From contig NZ_AP014809.1 of NCBI RefSeq assembly GCF_002355515.1, positions 4,488,501 to 4,552,500 of the forward strand: a DNA stretch of 64,000 bases, in the 5' to 3' direction. The notes beneath the pieces are model-generated. The model was not told the DNA's origin and did not search any database. It saw only the letters and a program-made list of their open reading frames with translations. Shown here piece after piece: positions 39,298-47,956 of the stretch. Every line of letters starts with the position of its first letter. Positions within the stretch are counted from its first letter, which is position 1. A program made the position numbers and the translations under genes. The DNA comes from Methylorubrum populi (GTDB taxonomy: Bacteria; Pseudomonadota; Alphaproteobacteria; Rhizobiales; Beijerinckiaceae).

Positions 39298-40395
39298 ATG
39301 TCGGGGCTGGAGGCCAAGATCGCCGCGATCCGCGACCCGGATCTGCTGGCGGAGCTGGAGGCGGCGCGGGGCGGGTTCCTGTTCGCGCCGATCGTCGAGC
39401 ACCTGCTGTTCCGTCAGCGCGAGCGCGATGCCGCCCGGGCGCAGGAAGGTGCGCAGGCCGAGGCCCGCGAGGCCATGGGCCGCGACCGCCGTCGCCGCGA
39501 CGCCGTGCGCGAGGTGATCGAGAACGAGCCCACCGGCCCGGAGAACCTCCAGCACCTGCATTCCGTGCTGGCCCTGTGCGGCCTGCCCTACCGCGATCCG
39601 GGCGACGCCCGCGACTTCGTGCGCGAATACGGCCGCAACTCGCTCAGCCTCTCGGCGGGGCGCCTCAAGAACCCGGTCACCGGTGAGATGGAGCTGCAGG
39701 GCCTGCCCTACGGCCCCAAGGCCCGGCTGGTGCTGCTGCATCTCTGCACCGAGGCGGTGCGCCAGCGCAGCCCGACCATCGAGGTCGCCGACAGCCTCTC
39801 CGGCTTCATGAAGGCCATGGGCTTCGCCGTCACCGGCGGCGAGCGCGGCACCATCGGCGCCTTCAAGGAACAGCTCAACCGGCTCGCCGCCTGCTCGATG
39901 CAGATCGGCCTGTGGGACGGGGAGGGGCAGGCCTCGACCCTCAACGTGCCCCCCTTCCGCCAGCTCGAATTGTGGCGGCGCGGCGAGGACGGCCTCGTCT
40001 GGCAGCGCACCGTCTCGTTCCATCAGGATTTCTACGACAGCCTGATCCGCCACGCCCTGCCGGTCGATATCCGCGCGGCGCGGGCCTTCTCCGGCTCGGC
40101 GCGCAAGCTCGACCTCCTGTTCTGGACCGGCTACCGGCTGCGCGCCCTGCAGCGCCCCCTGCGGCTCACCTGGGACAACCTGCACCGCCAGTTCGGGGCG
40201 GAGAACGCCAGCCTGCGAAGCTTCCGCCAGGCCTTCAAGGCGGACCTCGCCGGCCTGCTGGAGGTGTTCCCGCGGCTGCGGATCGACCTCGACGAGGGCG
40301 GCATGCTGCTCCACCCGGCCGATCCCGGCAGCCTGCTGGTGCCGCCCAAGGCCGCCCGCCCCGCGCGCGCGGCGACAGTCGCGGCCCGGGCCTGA
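39298..40395 (+). CDS. Plasmid-type replication initiator, RepA_C family
   Basis: A 365-residue protein. The core at about 118-235 (GLPYGPKARLVLLHLCTEAV, then EVADSLSGFMKAMGFAVTGG, then FKEQLNRLAACSMQIGLW) matches plasmid-encoded RepA initiators of alphaproteobacteria and IncW-like plasmids. The later part has WTGYRLRALQRPLRLTWDNL and SFRQAFKADLAGLLEVFPRL, a second winged-helix region. An N-terminal charged extension (QRERDAARAQEGAQAEAREA) is probably coiled. ATG 39298 follows GAGAG. It presumably binds the iterons upstream. No parA/parB or mobilisation genes are near, and the flanks (mazG, patatin gene) look chromosomal, so it may be a captured plasmid replicon; whether it is active is unknown. 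Confidence 0.88.
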   Translation: MSGLEAKIAAIRDPDLLAELEAARGGFLFAPIVEHLLFRQRERDAARAQEGAQAEAREAMGRDRRRRDAVREVIENEPTGPENLQHLHSVLALCGLPYRDPGDARDFVREYGRNSLSLSAGRLKNPVTGEMELQGLPYGPKARLVLLHLCTEAVRQRSPTIEVADSLSGFMKAMGFAVTGGERGTIGAFKEQLNRLAACSMQIGLWDGEGQASTLNVPPFRQLELWRRGEDGLVWQRTVSFHQDFYDSLIRHALPVDIRAARAFSGSARKLDLLFWTGYRLRALQRPLRLTWDNLHRQFGAENASLRSFRQAFKADLAGLLEVFPRLRIDLDEGGMLLHPADPGSLLVPPKAARPARAATVAARA

Positions 40396-40616
40396 CGGAA
40401 TTTTTTTCGCGACGCCTGACGATCTGTTCCGTCGCTCCCATTCCGTAACGAAGCAGGCTGGAATATTCCATATCCGTCTTCGTTCTATTCCTTATGCGTT
40501 CCGAGCAGAAGGGAATGGACGGGCGTGGTGGCGCCGGGGTTCTACGGTGTTCCGTCCATCGGAGCGTCGGAAATGAGCCGGACGGAATAATTCCCTGGTC
40601 TTCCGTTCTATTCCGT
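40395..40616. repeat. Cluster of TTCCGT repeats between repA and the winged-helix gene
   Basis: TTCCGT occurs at 40427, 40441, 40550, 40601 and 40611, and its complement at 40395 and 40582: seven copies in about 220 bp, far above chance. A longer direct repeat, GTCTTC(C)GTTCTATTCC, is present at 40476-40491 and 40598-40614. The region is AT-richer than its surroundings. It may be an operator cluster for the gene at 40674 or a second set of replication-related sites. Confidence 0.65.
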
Positions 40617-40673
40617 GTCATTGTCTGTTCCTTCCTATCCCCCTTTTCGGAACGAGCGACCGGAAACGCCATC

Positions 40674-41216
40674 ATGGTCCTGTCGGAAGCCGAGGCCCTG
40701 GCGCGGCTGGAGGAGCTGCGCCGGCAACGCGACGCGCTCGAACGGCAGATCGCCGACCTCCTCCTCTATCTCGATCTCGGGCGCCGTCTCGGTGGCCCGC
40801 CCGCTCCGGCTCCGGCCGCAACGGACCCGGCTCCCCGGGGGGACGCGCCCGCCCCGCCTCCCGTGTCGGCTCCGGTCGCGGCCCCTCCGGCCCAGCCGCC
40901 GGTTCGATCCGAACGGCCGCCCGCGCCCGCCTTCGCCGATCCGGTCGAGGGCGAGGCGGCCTTGTCGGAGACGGTGCTCGCCCGCCGCTACGGCCGGGCG
41001 GTGATCGAGGCGGCGCTCGCCTCCCTGGAGGAGGCGGGCCGCCCGCTGCATGCCAGCGAGATCCTGGCGCGGATCACCGAGCAGGGCTTCTCCCTGCCGG
41101 GGCAGGATCCGGTGGCGGCGCTCAACACCCGGCTCTGGAAGCGCTCCGGTCCCGGCGGCCCGCTGAAGCGCCTCGGCGAGGCCGTCTACGCCCCGGCCGA
41201 TGCGGAGGAGGGATAA
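40674..41216 (+). CDS. Winged-helix (HARE-HTH-like) protein next to repA
   Basis: A 180-residue protein: an N-terminal coiled coil (LARLEELRRQRDALERQIAD, about 7-26), a Pro/Ala-rich flexible linker (about 45-105) and a C-terminal winged-helix resembling HARE-HTH domains (AGRPLHASEILARITEQGF, then LNTRLWKRSG and LGEAVYAPAD). Such domains bind DNA or act as adaptors. It is the only gene between repA and the next convergent gene, suggesting a partner in replication control or in copy regulation. ATG 40674 lies just after the TTCCGT cluster; upstream in-frame starts exist. Confidence 0.6.
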   Translation: MVLSEAEALARLEELRRQRDALERQIADLLLYLDLGRRLGGPPAPAPAATDPAPRGDAPAPPPVSAPVAAPPAQPPVRSERPPAPAFADPVEGEAALSETVLARRYGRAVIEAALASLEEAGRPLHASEILARITEQGFSLPGQDPVAALNTRLWKRSGPGGPLKRLGEAVYAPADAEEG

Positions 41217-41241
41217 GCTGTGTTCCCGTCCGCCGCTGGCT

Positions 41242-41302
41242 CGAAACACGAGGAGGCGGCCCGCGCCGAGCCGCCTCTGAACCCCGCCTCCCCCGTGTTT
41301 CG
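41242..41302. terminator. Nested palindrome between convergent genes
   Basis: An outer 9-bp stem CGAAACACG (41242-41250) pairs with CGTGTTTCG (41294-41302) and encloses an inner stem GAGGCGGC (41253-41260) with GCCGCCTC (41270-41277). It lies between the winged-helix gene and the patatin gene, which converge, so it can terminate both. Confidence 0.65.
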
Positions 41303-41319
41303 GCGGGACGGCCGCGCCG

Positions 41320-42627
41320 TCAGCGCGAGGCCGTGACGGAGCCGGTCGATTCCGTCACGTCGCGCCGCTCCCGGCCCAGGGCGGTCGCGGGCGGATGGGC
41401 CTGGACGAAGGCGCTGCCGTCGCGGGCAAGAGCTTCGCCGTGGGCGAACAGCGCCCGCATGTAGGGCTGGTCGAACGGCTTCTCCGAGGTCTTGGCGAAG
41501 CGCCCATCGATGAGCGCGATCCGCAGATCCAGGCCGGTGCGCTCGGCATAGCCCTTGGAGAGCGCGAGCGCCGCGCGGGTCTGCGCCTTGATCGCCGCCG
41601 ACATGGTGCGGCCGAGCACCGAGAGCGTGGTGCGCGAGGCCATCTGGAATTCCGGTTCGAGCCGGTTGTTGACGACGAGGTAGACCCGGTCCGTCGGCAG
41701 GCGCAGCCGCGCCTCACCCTCCAGGGCGGCGGCCGGCGCGAGGTAGAACGGGGCCATCGCCCCGCCATCGTCGTGCAGCTCCGCGAAGGGCTTGGCCTTC
41801 GTGCCCGCCCCGTCCGCCGGTTCGGCGGGGATCGCCACCGGCGGGAACACGCCGGGCACCGCGGTCGAGGCGAGCACGATCGCGCGGAACAGGGCCAGCG
41901 CCCGCGGGTCGCCGGACTCGGCGCCGCGCTTCGCGATCGCACCCATGTCCCACACGACCGGCCGCTCGCTGTCGACCTGCGTCGTGACGATCAGCAGGCG
42001 GCGGCCCTTGGCGTGCTCGGCTGCCACCGCCTTGAGCAGCGCCGGCGTCACCGCGCGCCCGATCCGCTCCTTGAGCGGCCAGGTGTCGGTCAGCGAATCC
42101 CGCGTGCCGCCGAACTCGAACACGTCGGCCGCCGAGATCTCGGTGTAGTTCTCCTTGAGCGCCGCGTCGGCCTTCGCCCCGATCGTCGGCGCCGCGAAGG
42201 CGAAAGGCGCGATCAGCGCGCCGGTCGAGACGCCGGTGACGACGCCGAATTCGGGGCGGTCGCCGCGCTCCGACCAGCCGGACAGCAGACCGGCGGCGAA
42301 GGCGCCGTTCTCGCCGCCCCCGGAGAGCACCAGCCAGGGATCGGCGGCGCGGGGCGCCCCATCGATCAGGGCCTGGAACGCGCGGACGTCGTCGCCCGCG
42401 ATCCGCACCGAGGCCGGCAAGCCCTCGGGCCGCGCGGTCGCGGCCTGGGCGGCGGTGTAGTCCGGCCGCTCGTCGGGGGACTTCTTCGCCGCCGGCCCGG
42501 CCATCGCCCCCTGCGACAGGGTGAGCGCGACCAGGGCGAGGGCCAAAGGCCGGGCGACCCGGTGCCCGGCCCGCGGGCCGGGCGAAGAACATTCTCGAAG
42601 GATCAGTTGGTTGAACAGTTTTGGCAT
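41320..42627 (-). CDS. Patatin-like phospholipase
   Basis: A 435-residue exported lipid acyl hydrolase. A signal peptide or N-terminal anchor covers about residues 19-45 (RPLALALVALTLSQGAMAGP). The patatin fold shows the oxyanion motif SGGGENGAFAAGLLSGW, nucleophile Ser in GVSTGALIAPFAF (G-x-S-x-G) and the catalytic Asp in HDDGGAMAPF, so the Ser-Asp dyad is intact. It probably acts in the periplasm or at the outer membrane on phospholipid. ATG 42627 follows GGGAGACG. It converges with the winged-helix gene, and 490 nt separate it from the divergent malyl-CoA-lyase-like gene. Confidence 0.88.
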   Translation of the reverse strand: MPKLFNQLILRECSSPGPRAGHRVARPLALALVALTLSQGAMAGPAAKKSPDERPDYTAAQAATARPEGLPASVRIAGDDVRAFQALIDGAPRAADPWLVLSGGGENGAFAAGLLSGWSERGDRPEFGVVTGVSTGALIAPFAFAAPTIGAKADAALKENYTEISAADVFEFGGTRDSLTDTWPLKERIGRAVTPALLKAVAAEHAKGRRLLIVTTQVDSERPVVWDMGAIAKRGAESGDPRALALFRAIVLASTAVPGVFPPVAIPAEPADGAGTKAKPFAELHDDGGAMAPFYLAPAAALEGEARLRLPTDRVYLVVNNRLEPEFQMASRTTLSVLGRTMSAAIKAQTRAALALSKGYAERTGLDLRIALIDGRFAKTSEKPFDQPYMRALFAHGEALARDGSAFVQAHPPATALGRERRDVTESTGSVTASR

Positions 42628-43118
42628 CGACGCACGTCTCCCGACGGTGTTCGACAGCCCGCCTCGGCCGGAAAACACGGGTCGCGGCGGTCCGTTCCGT
42701 CCTCCCGGCCCGGCGCCGAATGCTTCGCCGGGCAAGCTTTGCCGTTTTGCGCATCCCGCGGTCACGCTGCCGAAGGACTCGAGTCTGTCTCGGCAGACGG
42801 GCCACGGAGGCGAGAACAGCAAACGTCTTGATGAAAACGCCTGAACCTTCGGAAATCGTCTCCCAATTCGGATCGCGACGCAATCTTCGCTTTCGGATAC
42901 TCCACCGGCGCAGGCGCCGCATGATCCGTGCGCGGGCGCACGATCCGGCCCAGGGGAAGACGCGCGCGGACAGGTGAAGAGGGGACGACCAAGGTCGGCT
43001 TTACGCCAGGGGGCGCCGTGCTCTAACGCCGGGGAGACAAGCGGAGGGCGGACGCCATGAGCCTTTCGCCATGAGCCCTTCGCCAAGGGGCCTTCACGTA
43101 GCCGGAGACCGAGAGCCG
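42628..43118. other. Intergenic region between divergent genes
   Basis: About 490 bases. No protein-like frame stands out and no repeat family of this window occurs here. It must contain promoters for the patatin gene (leftward) and the malyl-CoA-lyase-like gene (rightward). A slightly AT-richer part near 42825-42905 is the best candidate. Confidence 0.35.
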
Positions 43119-44168
43119 ATGAAACTGCCGCGCCGCTTCTTCCAGCCGCTCGCCGCCGGTGCGCCCGAGCCCTTCCGCGAACTGCCGATCAAGCTCGAGC
43201 GGATGATCCATTTCGTGCCGCCGCACAACGAGAAGGTCCGCGCCCGCGTGCCGGAACTCGCCAAGACGGTCGACGTGGTGCTCGGCAACCTGGAGGACGC
43301 GGTGCCCGCCGACCAGAAGGAGGCGGCGCGCAAGGGCTTCGTCGAGATGGCCAAGGCCACCGATTTCGCGGCCTCCGGCACCGGCCTGTGGACCCGCATC
43401 AATGCCCTGAACTCGCCCTGGATCCTCGACGACCTGTTCACCCTCGTCGCCGAGGTGGGGGACAAGCTCGACGTGGTGATGGTGCCCAAGGTCGAGGGGC
43501 CCTGGGACATCCACTACATCGACCAGCTGCTGGCCCAGCTCGAGGCGCGCCACGGGGTCAAGAAGCCGATCCTCGTCCACGCCATCCTTGAGACGGCGGA
43601 GGGCGTGGCCAACGTCGATGCCATCGCCTGCGCCTCGCCGCGCATGCACGGCATGAGCCTCGGGCCCGCCGATCTCGCGGCGTCGCGCGGCATGAAGACC
43701 ACCCGCGTCGGCGGCGGCCACCCGGATTACCGCGTCCTGTCCGACCCGAAGGGCGACGCCGAGCGCGCCTCCGCCCAGCAGGACCTGTGGCACTACACCA
43801 TCGCCCGGATGGTCGATGCCTGCATGGCCAACGGCATCAAGGCGTTCTACGGCCCGTTCGGCGACTTCTCGGACGCGGCGGCCTGCGAGGTACAGTTCCG
43901 CAACGCCTTCCTGATGGGCTGCGCCGGCGCCTGGACCCTGCATCCGAGCCAGGTGGCCTTGGCCAAGACCGTGTTCGCCCCCGATCCCGCCGAGGTGAAC
44001 TTCGCCTCCCGCATCGTCGAGGCGATGCCCGACGGCACCGGGGCGGTGATGATCGACGGCAAGATGCAGGACGACGCCACCTGGAAGCAGGCCAAGGTCA
44101 TCGTCGATCTCGCCCGGCTGGTGGCCGAGAAGGATCCGGATCTGGCCAAGGTCTACAATCTGCCCTGA
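43119..44168 (+). CDS. HpcH/HpaI aldolase/citrate lyase family, malyl-CoA-lyase-like
   Basis: A 349-residue TIM-barrel enzyme related to L-malyl-CoA/beta-methylmalyl-CoA lyases. Motifs: [19 protein letters not shown] (55-73), substrate Arg93 in [18 protein letters not shown], metal ligands Glu158 in [11 protein letters not shown] and Asp185 in [11 protein letters not shown], and YGPFGDFSD (244-252), where the malyl-CoA lyases I recall have Asp for the first Tyr. It is longer and different at the ends from the serine-cycle MclA, so it is probably a paralogue with another acyl-CoA substrate. ATG 43119 ([10 protein letters not shown]) is preferred over 43071. The hspQ gene follows 60 nt downstream. 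Confidence 0.82.
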   Translation: MKLPRRFFQPLAAGAPEPFRELPIKLERMIHFVPPHNEKVRARVPELAKTVDVVLGNLEDAVPADQKEAARKGFVEMAKATDFAASGTGLWTRINALNSPWILDDLFTLVAEVGDKLDVVMVPKVEGPWDIHYIDQLLAQLEARHGVKKPILVHAILETAEGVANVDAIACASPRMHGMSLGPADLAASRGMKTTRVGGGHPDYRVLSDPKGDAERASAQQDLWHYTIARMVDACMANGIKAFYGPFGDFSDAAACEVQFRNAFLMGCAGAWTLHPSQVALAKTVFAPDPAEVNFASRIVEAMPDGTGAVMIDGKMQDDATWKQAKVIVDLARLVAEKDPDLAKVYNLP

Positions 44169-44227
44169 TCGTCGCGGATGCTGGCCTCGCGTTGGAACGG
44201 AAGGGGCGCGAGGCCTATCTATCGGTC

Positions 44228-44566
44228 ATGACCCAGACCAGCATGAGAACCGCCAAATTCGGCCTCGGGGCGGTGGTCCGGCACCGGATCTACCCGTTCC
44301 GCGGCGTCGTGTTCGACGTCGATCCGGAATTCGCCAACACCGAGGAATGGTGGCTCGCGATTCCGGAAGACGTCCGGCCGCGCAAGGACCAGCCCTTCTA
44401 CCACCTGCTCGCCGAGAACGCGGACAGCGAGTACGTCGCCTACGTCTCGGAGCAGAACCTCGTGCCCGACACCTCCGGCGAGGCCCTGCGCCATGCGGGC
44501 ATCAGCGAGGTGTTCGAGCGCAGCGCCGACGGCGCCTACCGCATGCGGATCGGCCACGCGAACTGA
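44228..44566 (+). CDS. hspQ: Heat-shock protein HspQ (YccV-like, hemimethylated-DNA-binding fold)
   Basis: A 112-residue cytoplasmic protein. AKFGLGAVVRHRIYPFRGVV (9-28), FDVDPEFANTEEWWLAIPE and PFYHLLAENADSEYVAYVSE match the HspQ/YccV fold almost residue for residue. In E. coli the protein affects DnaA stability and acts as a Lon adaptor, which is interesting given the nearby RepA locus, though a link here is only speculation. Length is slightly above E. coli HspQ at the N-terminus. ATG 44228 has a weak site upstream (the GGGGCG-GAGGCC region). Confidence 0.92.
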   Translation: MTQTSMRTAKFGLGAVVRHRIYPFRGVVFDVDPEFANTEEWWLAIPEDVRPRKDQPFYHLLAENADSEYVAYVSEQNLVPDTSGEALRHAGISEVFERSADGAYRMRIGHAN

Positions 44567-44693
44567 CCTTCGGCCGGCCCCCTTCCGCTTGCCCCGGTAG
44601 CGGGAGCGTAGAGTTCCCGTCGCGGAACGCTTTGTTCAACCGCGGGCGCTATCGGGTGAAGCAACGTCACCGTTGCCCGGATGTCTGATCGCG

Positions 44694-45962
44694 ATGGACG
44701 TGGTCACCATGCTGTTCATGAGCCTCGTGGCGGCCGCCGCCGCCGCGGGCTTCCTGGCGTTCGAGTGGCTGACCCTGCGCAACCGGGTGCTGCTGTTCTG
44801 GAGCGCCGGCTTCGCCGTGATCGTTCTCGGCAGTTCGCTGTCGCTGCTGCGCGCCACCTCCTTCCTCGTCGGGGTCTGGTTCGCCAACGGCCTGCTCGTC
44901 GTGGCCCATCTCCTGTTCCTGTTCGGCGTCGCGCGCTTCACCGGGCGGCGGGTCGCACCGCTCTGGTGGGCCCTGCTGCTGCCCTGGGCCGGGCTCCTGC
45001 TCCTGCCCGCGGGCCTCGACCCCACCCCCGTCTACGCGATCGTGAACTCCGCCCTCGTCGCCGGGGTCTCGCTGAGGGCCGCCCACGGCCTGCTGTCCCG
45101 GGCGGGCGCGCCATTCGCGGAGAGGACCGCGGCCTCGGACGGCTTCGGCTTCATCTTCGCCGTTCACGGCGCCTTCTACGCCGCCAAGACACTGCTGGTG
45201 CCGCTGCCCGGCGCCTTCGTCAGCATCGTCGGCTTCAAGGGCGTGCTGATCCAGGTCTCGCTGGTGGAGGGCATCGTCGTCGAGGTGCTGCTCGCCCTGG
45301 CGATGGCCGCCGCGGTGCGTCGGCGCCGCGAGGAGGCGATGGCGGCGCTCGCCGAGCGCGACGCCCTCACCGGCCTCTACAATCGCCGCGCCTTCACGAG
45401 CCGGGCGAATGCGGCCCTCGGCGCGATGGCCGCGCGGCCCCGGCCGGGGGCGCTGCTGCTGCTCGACATCGACCGGTTCAAGACGGTCAACGACAGCTTC
45501 GGCCATGCCACCGGCGATCGCCTCCTCGTGGTGCTCGCGGAGGTGCTGGCGGAAACCTTGGCGGAAGCGCCCGAAGCCGGCCTGGCGCGGGAGGCGATCC
45601 CGGCACGGCTCGGCGGCGACGAGTTCGTGATCCTGGGGCCGGGGCTGGACGAGGCGGCGGTTCGCGACCTCGGCGCGGCGATCGGCGCCCGCATGGCCCG
45701 CGACAGTCGCCGGCATCTGCCGGCCGGCGCCACGGTCAGCATCGGCGCCGCCCTGTTCACCGGCGGCTCGGCCAAGCTCGACACAGCGCTCGAGGCCCTG
45801 ACGGCCCTGGCGGACGCGGCGCTCTACGAGGCGAAGCACCAGGGTCGCAACCGGCTGCAGGTCCGTCGCTCGGTGCCGCCGGCTCCGGAGCGCGGTTCCG
45901 GGCACCGCCAGCCGGACACGGCGCCGTCCCCGCTCTCCTCCGGGAAGGGCTGCTGCGCCTGA
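44694..45962 (+). CDS. Membrane-bound diguanylate cyclase
   Basis: A 422-residue protein with about six or seven N-terminal TM helices (residues 5-210, e.g. LLVVAHLLFLFGVARF and LVEGIVVEVLLALAMAAAV) and a C-terminal GGDEF domain starting DALTGLYNRRAF. The active-site signature RLGGDEFVIL is intact (GGDEF at about 307-311) and LLLLDIDRFKTVNDSFGHA provides the metal site, so it should make cyclic di-GMP. The RxxD inhibitory site expected 5 residues before GGDEF is not present, suggesting weak product inhibition. I prefer ATG 44694 over the upstream in-frame TTG. A hairpin terminator follows. Confidence 0.9.
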   Translation: MDVVTMLFMSLVAAAAAAGFLAFEWLTLRNRVLLFWSAGFAVIVLGSSLSLLRATSFLVGVWFANGLLVVAHLLFLFGVARFTGRRVAPLWWALLLPWAGLLLLPAGLDPTPVYAIVNSALVAGVSLRAAHGLLSRAGAPFAERTAASDGFGFIFAVHGAFYAAKTLLVPLPGAFVSIVGFKGVLIQVSLVEGIVVEVLLALAMAAAVRRRREEAMAALAERDALTGLYNRRAFTSRANAALGAMAARPRPGALLLLDIDRFKTVNDSFGHATGDRLLVVLAEVLAETLAEAPEAGLAREAIPARLGGDEFVILGPGLDEAAVRDLGAAIGARMARDSRRHLPAGATVSIGAALFTGGSAKLDTALEALTALADAALYEAKHQGRNRLQVRRSVPPAPERGSGHRQPDTAPSPLSSGKGCCA

Positions 45963-45996
45963 GGCGGCCAGGCACCGCTGCCCAAGACTCCAAGAT

Positions 45997-46027
45997 GAAG
46001 GGGCGCCCGTTTGGCGGGCACCCCTTC
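45997..46027. terminator. Hairpin between convergent GGDEF gene and small gene
   Basis: GAAGGGG (45997-46003) pairs with CCCCTTC (46021-46027), extended by GCCCG with CGGGC inside and one mismatch; the loop is TTTGG. It lies 35 nt after the cyclase stop and can serve the convergent gene at 46169-46351. Confidence 0.6.
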
Positions 46028-46168
46028 GATGCATCGATCGATGAGAGGGGGATCGGACCGCTCTCGGAGCCGATCCTGTCGATTGCTTCGGGAGGCGGAT
46101 CCCGACCCCGATCGAGGGCCGTCTGGGCCTGCCGAGGCGCTCTCCGCTTCGATCAGGCGGTCACCCAA

Positions 46169-46351
46169 TCAGGAGATCAGGTCGAGCTTGGCCGTCTCGA
46201 AACCCGCCGCCCGCAAGGTATCGGGCAGGGCGGAGTAATCGGGATAGCCGGCCTCGCGGGCCATGGCGTCGAGGGCGGTGTGCTCGTCGTCGGCGCTGCC
46301 CGTCCAGAGGATCGCGCCGCTCGTCTTCTGCCGGATCTGGAAGATGCTCAT
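46169..46351 (-). CDS. Small conserved-looking hypothetical protein
   Basis: A 60-residue protein, MSIFQIRQKTSGAILWTGSA at the start, then DDEHTALDAMAREAGYPDYS and AAGFETAKLDLIS. Predicted beta strands followed by two helices give a compact alpha/beta fold. Well-balanced composition and a clear stop support coding. No known function. It lies between the GGDEF gene (convergent) and the divergent RND operon. Confidence 0.65.
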   Translation of the reverse strand: MSIFQIRQKTSGAILWTGSADDEHTALDAMAREAGYPDYSALPDTLRAAGFETAKLDLIS

Positions 46352-46685
46352 GGTGAACCGTCCGTCGTCGAAAATCTCTTGAGGAGACAACCCGCCGAAG
46401 CCGTCCCGGTTGCAGGCGAGAACTGAAGAGGCGCGCGCGCTGGTCCCGATCCTCTCTTGAAAACGTCTTTCTCTCGAAGGCGCCTTTGGCGGAGAGGCAG
46501 GTTTGGACGGTCCGCAACGATGGGCCGGGCCTCCTTCGCGGAGGCGATGTGCCGAAGAGGGGAGGAGGCCTGCGCGCCGGCCGCGCAGCCATGGGGCAGC
46601 CATGGGACGGCACCGCCACGAAATCGCCGGCGCGGCGCGGAAAGCAGGTTGCGGCGCATCGGCGCGCCCCGTGAGGCGATTCGCA
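46352..46685. other. Promoter region upstream of the second RND operon
   Basis: About 330 bases between the small minus-strand gene and the adaptor gene. No convincing gene or repeat. A slightly AT-richer zone near 46365-46470 is the likely regulatory region; no operator could be named. Confidence 0.35.
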
Positions 46686-47945
46686 ATGCCGGCCCGTCTG
46701 CCCTTTCGTCCCGCCGTCCGCGGCCTCGCCGCCCTCTTCCCGGCTCTGCTCGCCGCCGTCCTCCCAGCCGGCCTCGCCCCCGTGCCGGTCCGCGCCACCG
46801 AGGAACCGCCGGCGGCCGGCGTTCCCGATCCCGCCGCGCTCCTGCCGGCGGTGAGCGTGGTCCCGGCCGAGCGGCGCGAGATCGTCGAGCGGGCGGTGGT
46901 GACCGGGACGCTGGTCCCCCGCGACGAGATCCTCGTCGCCCCCGAAATCGAGGGCCTGCGCATCGTCGCCCTGCTCGTCGAGGAGGGCGACCGGGTCGAG
47001 CGCGGCGCGGTGCTGGCGCGGCTCTCCCTGGAGATGATCGAGACGCAGGAGGCCGCCAACCTCGCCGCCACCGCGAAGGCGCAAGCCGCCATCGTCCAGG
47101 CGCGGAGCCAGATCGTCCAGGCGCAGGCGGTCCAGACCGAGGCGCGTCAGGCCCTGGAGCGGGCGCAGGCGCTGGTGAAGACCGGCAACGCCACCGCGGT
47201 TACCCTGGAGCAGCGGGTCTCGGCGGCGCAGGGCGCCGACGGCCGGGTCGAGGCTGCAAAGGCCGGGCTGGCGCTCGCCGAGGCGGATCTCGCCGCCGCG
47301 CGGGCGCAGGCGCGCGAGATCGGTCTGCGCCGGGCCCGCGCCGAGATCCGCGCCCCGGAGGCCGGGATCGTCAGCCGCCGCACGGCGCGGGTCGGCGCCA
47401 CCGCGAGCGCGGTCGGCGAGCCGCTGTTCCGCCTGATCGCCCGCGGCGAGATCGAGCTGGAGGGCGAGGTGCCCGAATTCGCCCTGCCGCGGCTGAGGGT
47501 CGATGCCCCGGCCCGCCTCGAATGGGAGGACGGGCGCGTGACGCAGGGCGCCGTGCGCCGGGTCTATCCGGAGGTCGACCGGGCGACCCGCCTCGGCCGG
47601 GTCCGCATCCGCCTGGAGGCCGACCCGGCGCTGCATATCGGCGCCTTCGCCCGCGGCCGGGTCGAGGTCGCCCGGCGCGAGGGCGTGGCGGTGCCGCTCG
47701 CCGCCGTGCTCTACGCCGCCGACGGCTCGGCCGGCGTGCTCGCCGTCGCGGACGGTCGCGTCTCCGCCCGCCGGGTCGAGACCGGCCTCTCGGCCGAAGG
47801 GTTCACCGAAGTTCGCACCGGCCTCGCCGCAGGGGAGGCTGTGGTCGCCCGCGCCGGCTCGTTCCTGCGCGACGGCGACCGGGTGCGGCCGGTCCTCCCC
47901 GGCGCGGCCCAGGCTGCGGCCGCCCCTCCCGCCGGGCCTCGCTGA
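46686..47945 (+). CDS. RND efflux periplasmic adaptor, second operon
   Basis: A 419-residue membrane fusion protein. A signal peptide covers about residues 10-38 (LAALFPALLAAVLPAGLAPV). The beta-barrel/lipoyl half is GTLVPRDEILVAPEIEGLRI, the long alpha-hairpin ARSQIVQAQAVQTEARQALE, and the returning lipoyl strand RRARAEIRAPEAGIVSRRTA. The Asp/Glu-rich ends close a typical adaptor. ATG 46686 has a GAGGCG site; in-frame upstream sequence is not protein-like. Its stop is 11 nt before the permease start, so the pair is an operon. Confidence 0.88.
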   Translation: MPARLPFRPAVRGLAALFPALLAAVLPAGLAPVPVRATEEPPAAGVPDPAALLPAVSVVPAERREIVERAVVTGTLVPRDEILVAPEIEGLRIVALLVEEGDRVERGAVLARLSLEMIETQEAANLAATAKAQAAIVQARSQIVQAQAVQTEARQALERAQALVKTGNATAVTLEQRVSAAQGADGRVEAAKAGLALAEADLAAARAQAREIGLRRARAEIRAPEAGIVSRRTARVGATASAVGEPLFRLIARGEIELEGEVPEFALPRLRVDAPARLEWEDGRVTQGAVRRVYPEVDRATRLGRVRIRLEADPALHIGAFARGRVEVARREGVAVPLAAVLYAADGSAGVLAVADGRVSARRVETGLSAEGFTEVRTGLAAGEAVVARAGSFLRDGDRVRPVLPGAAQAAAAPPAGPR

Positions 47946-47956
47946 GGAGCTGTCCC

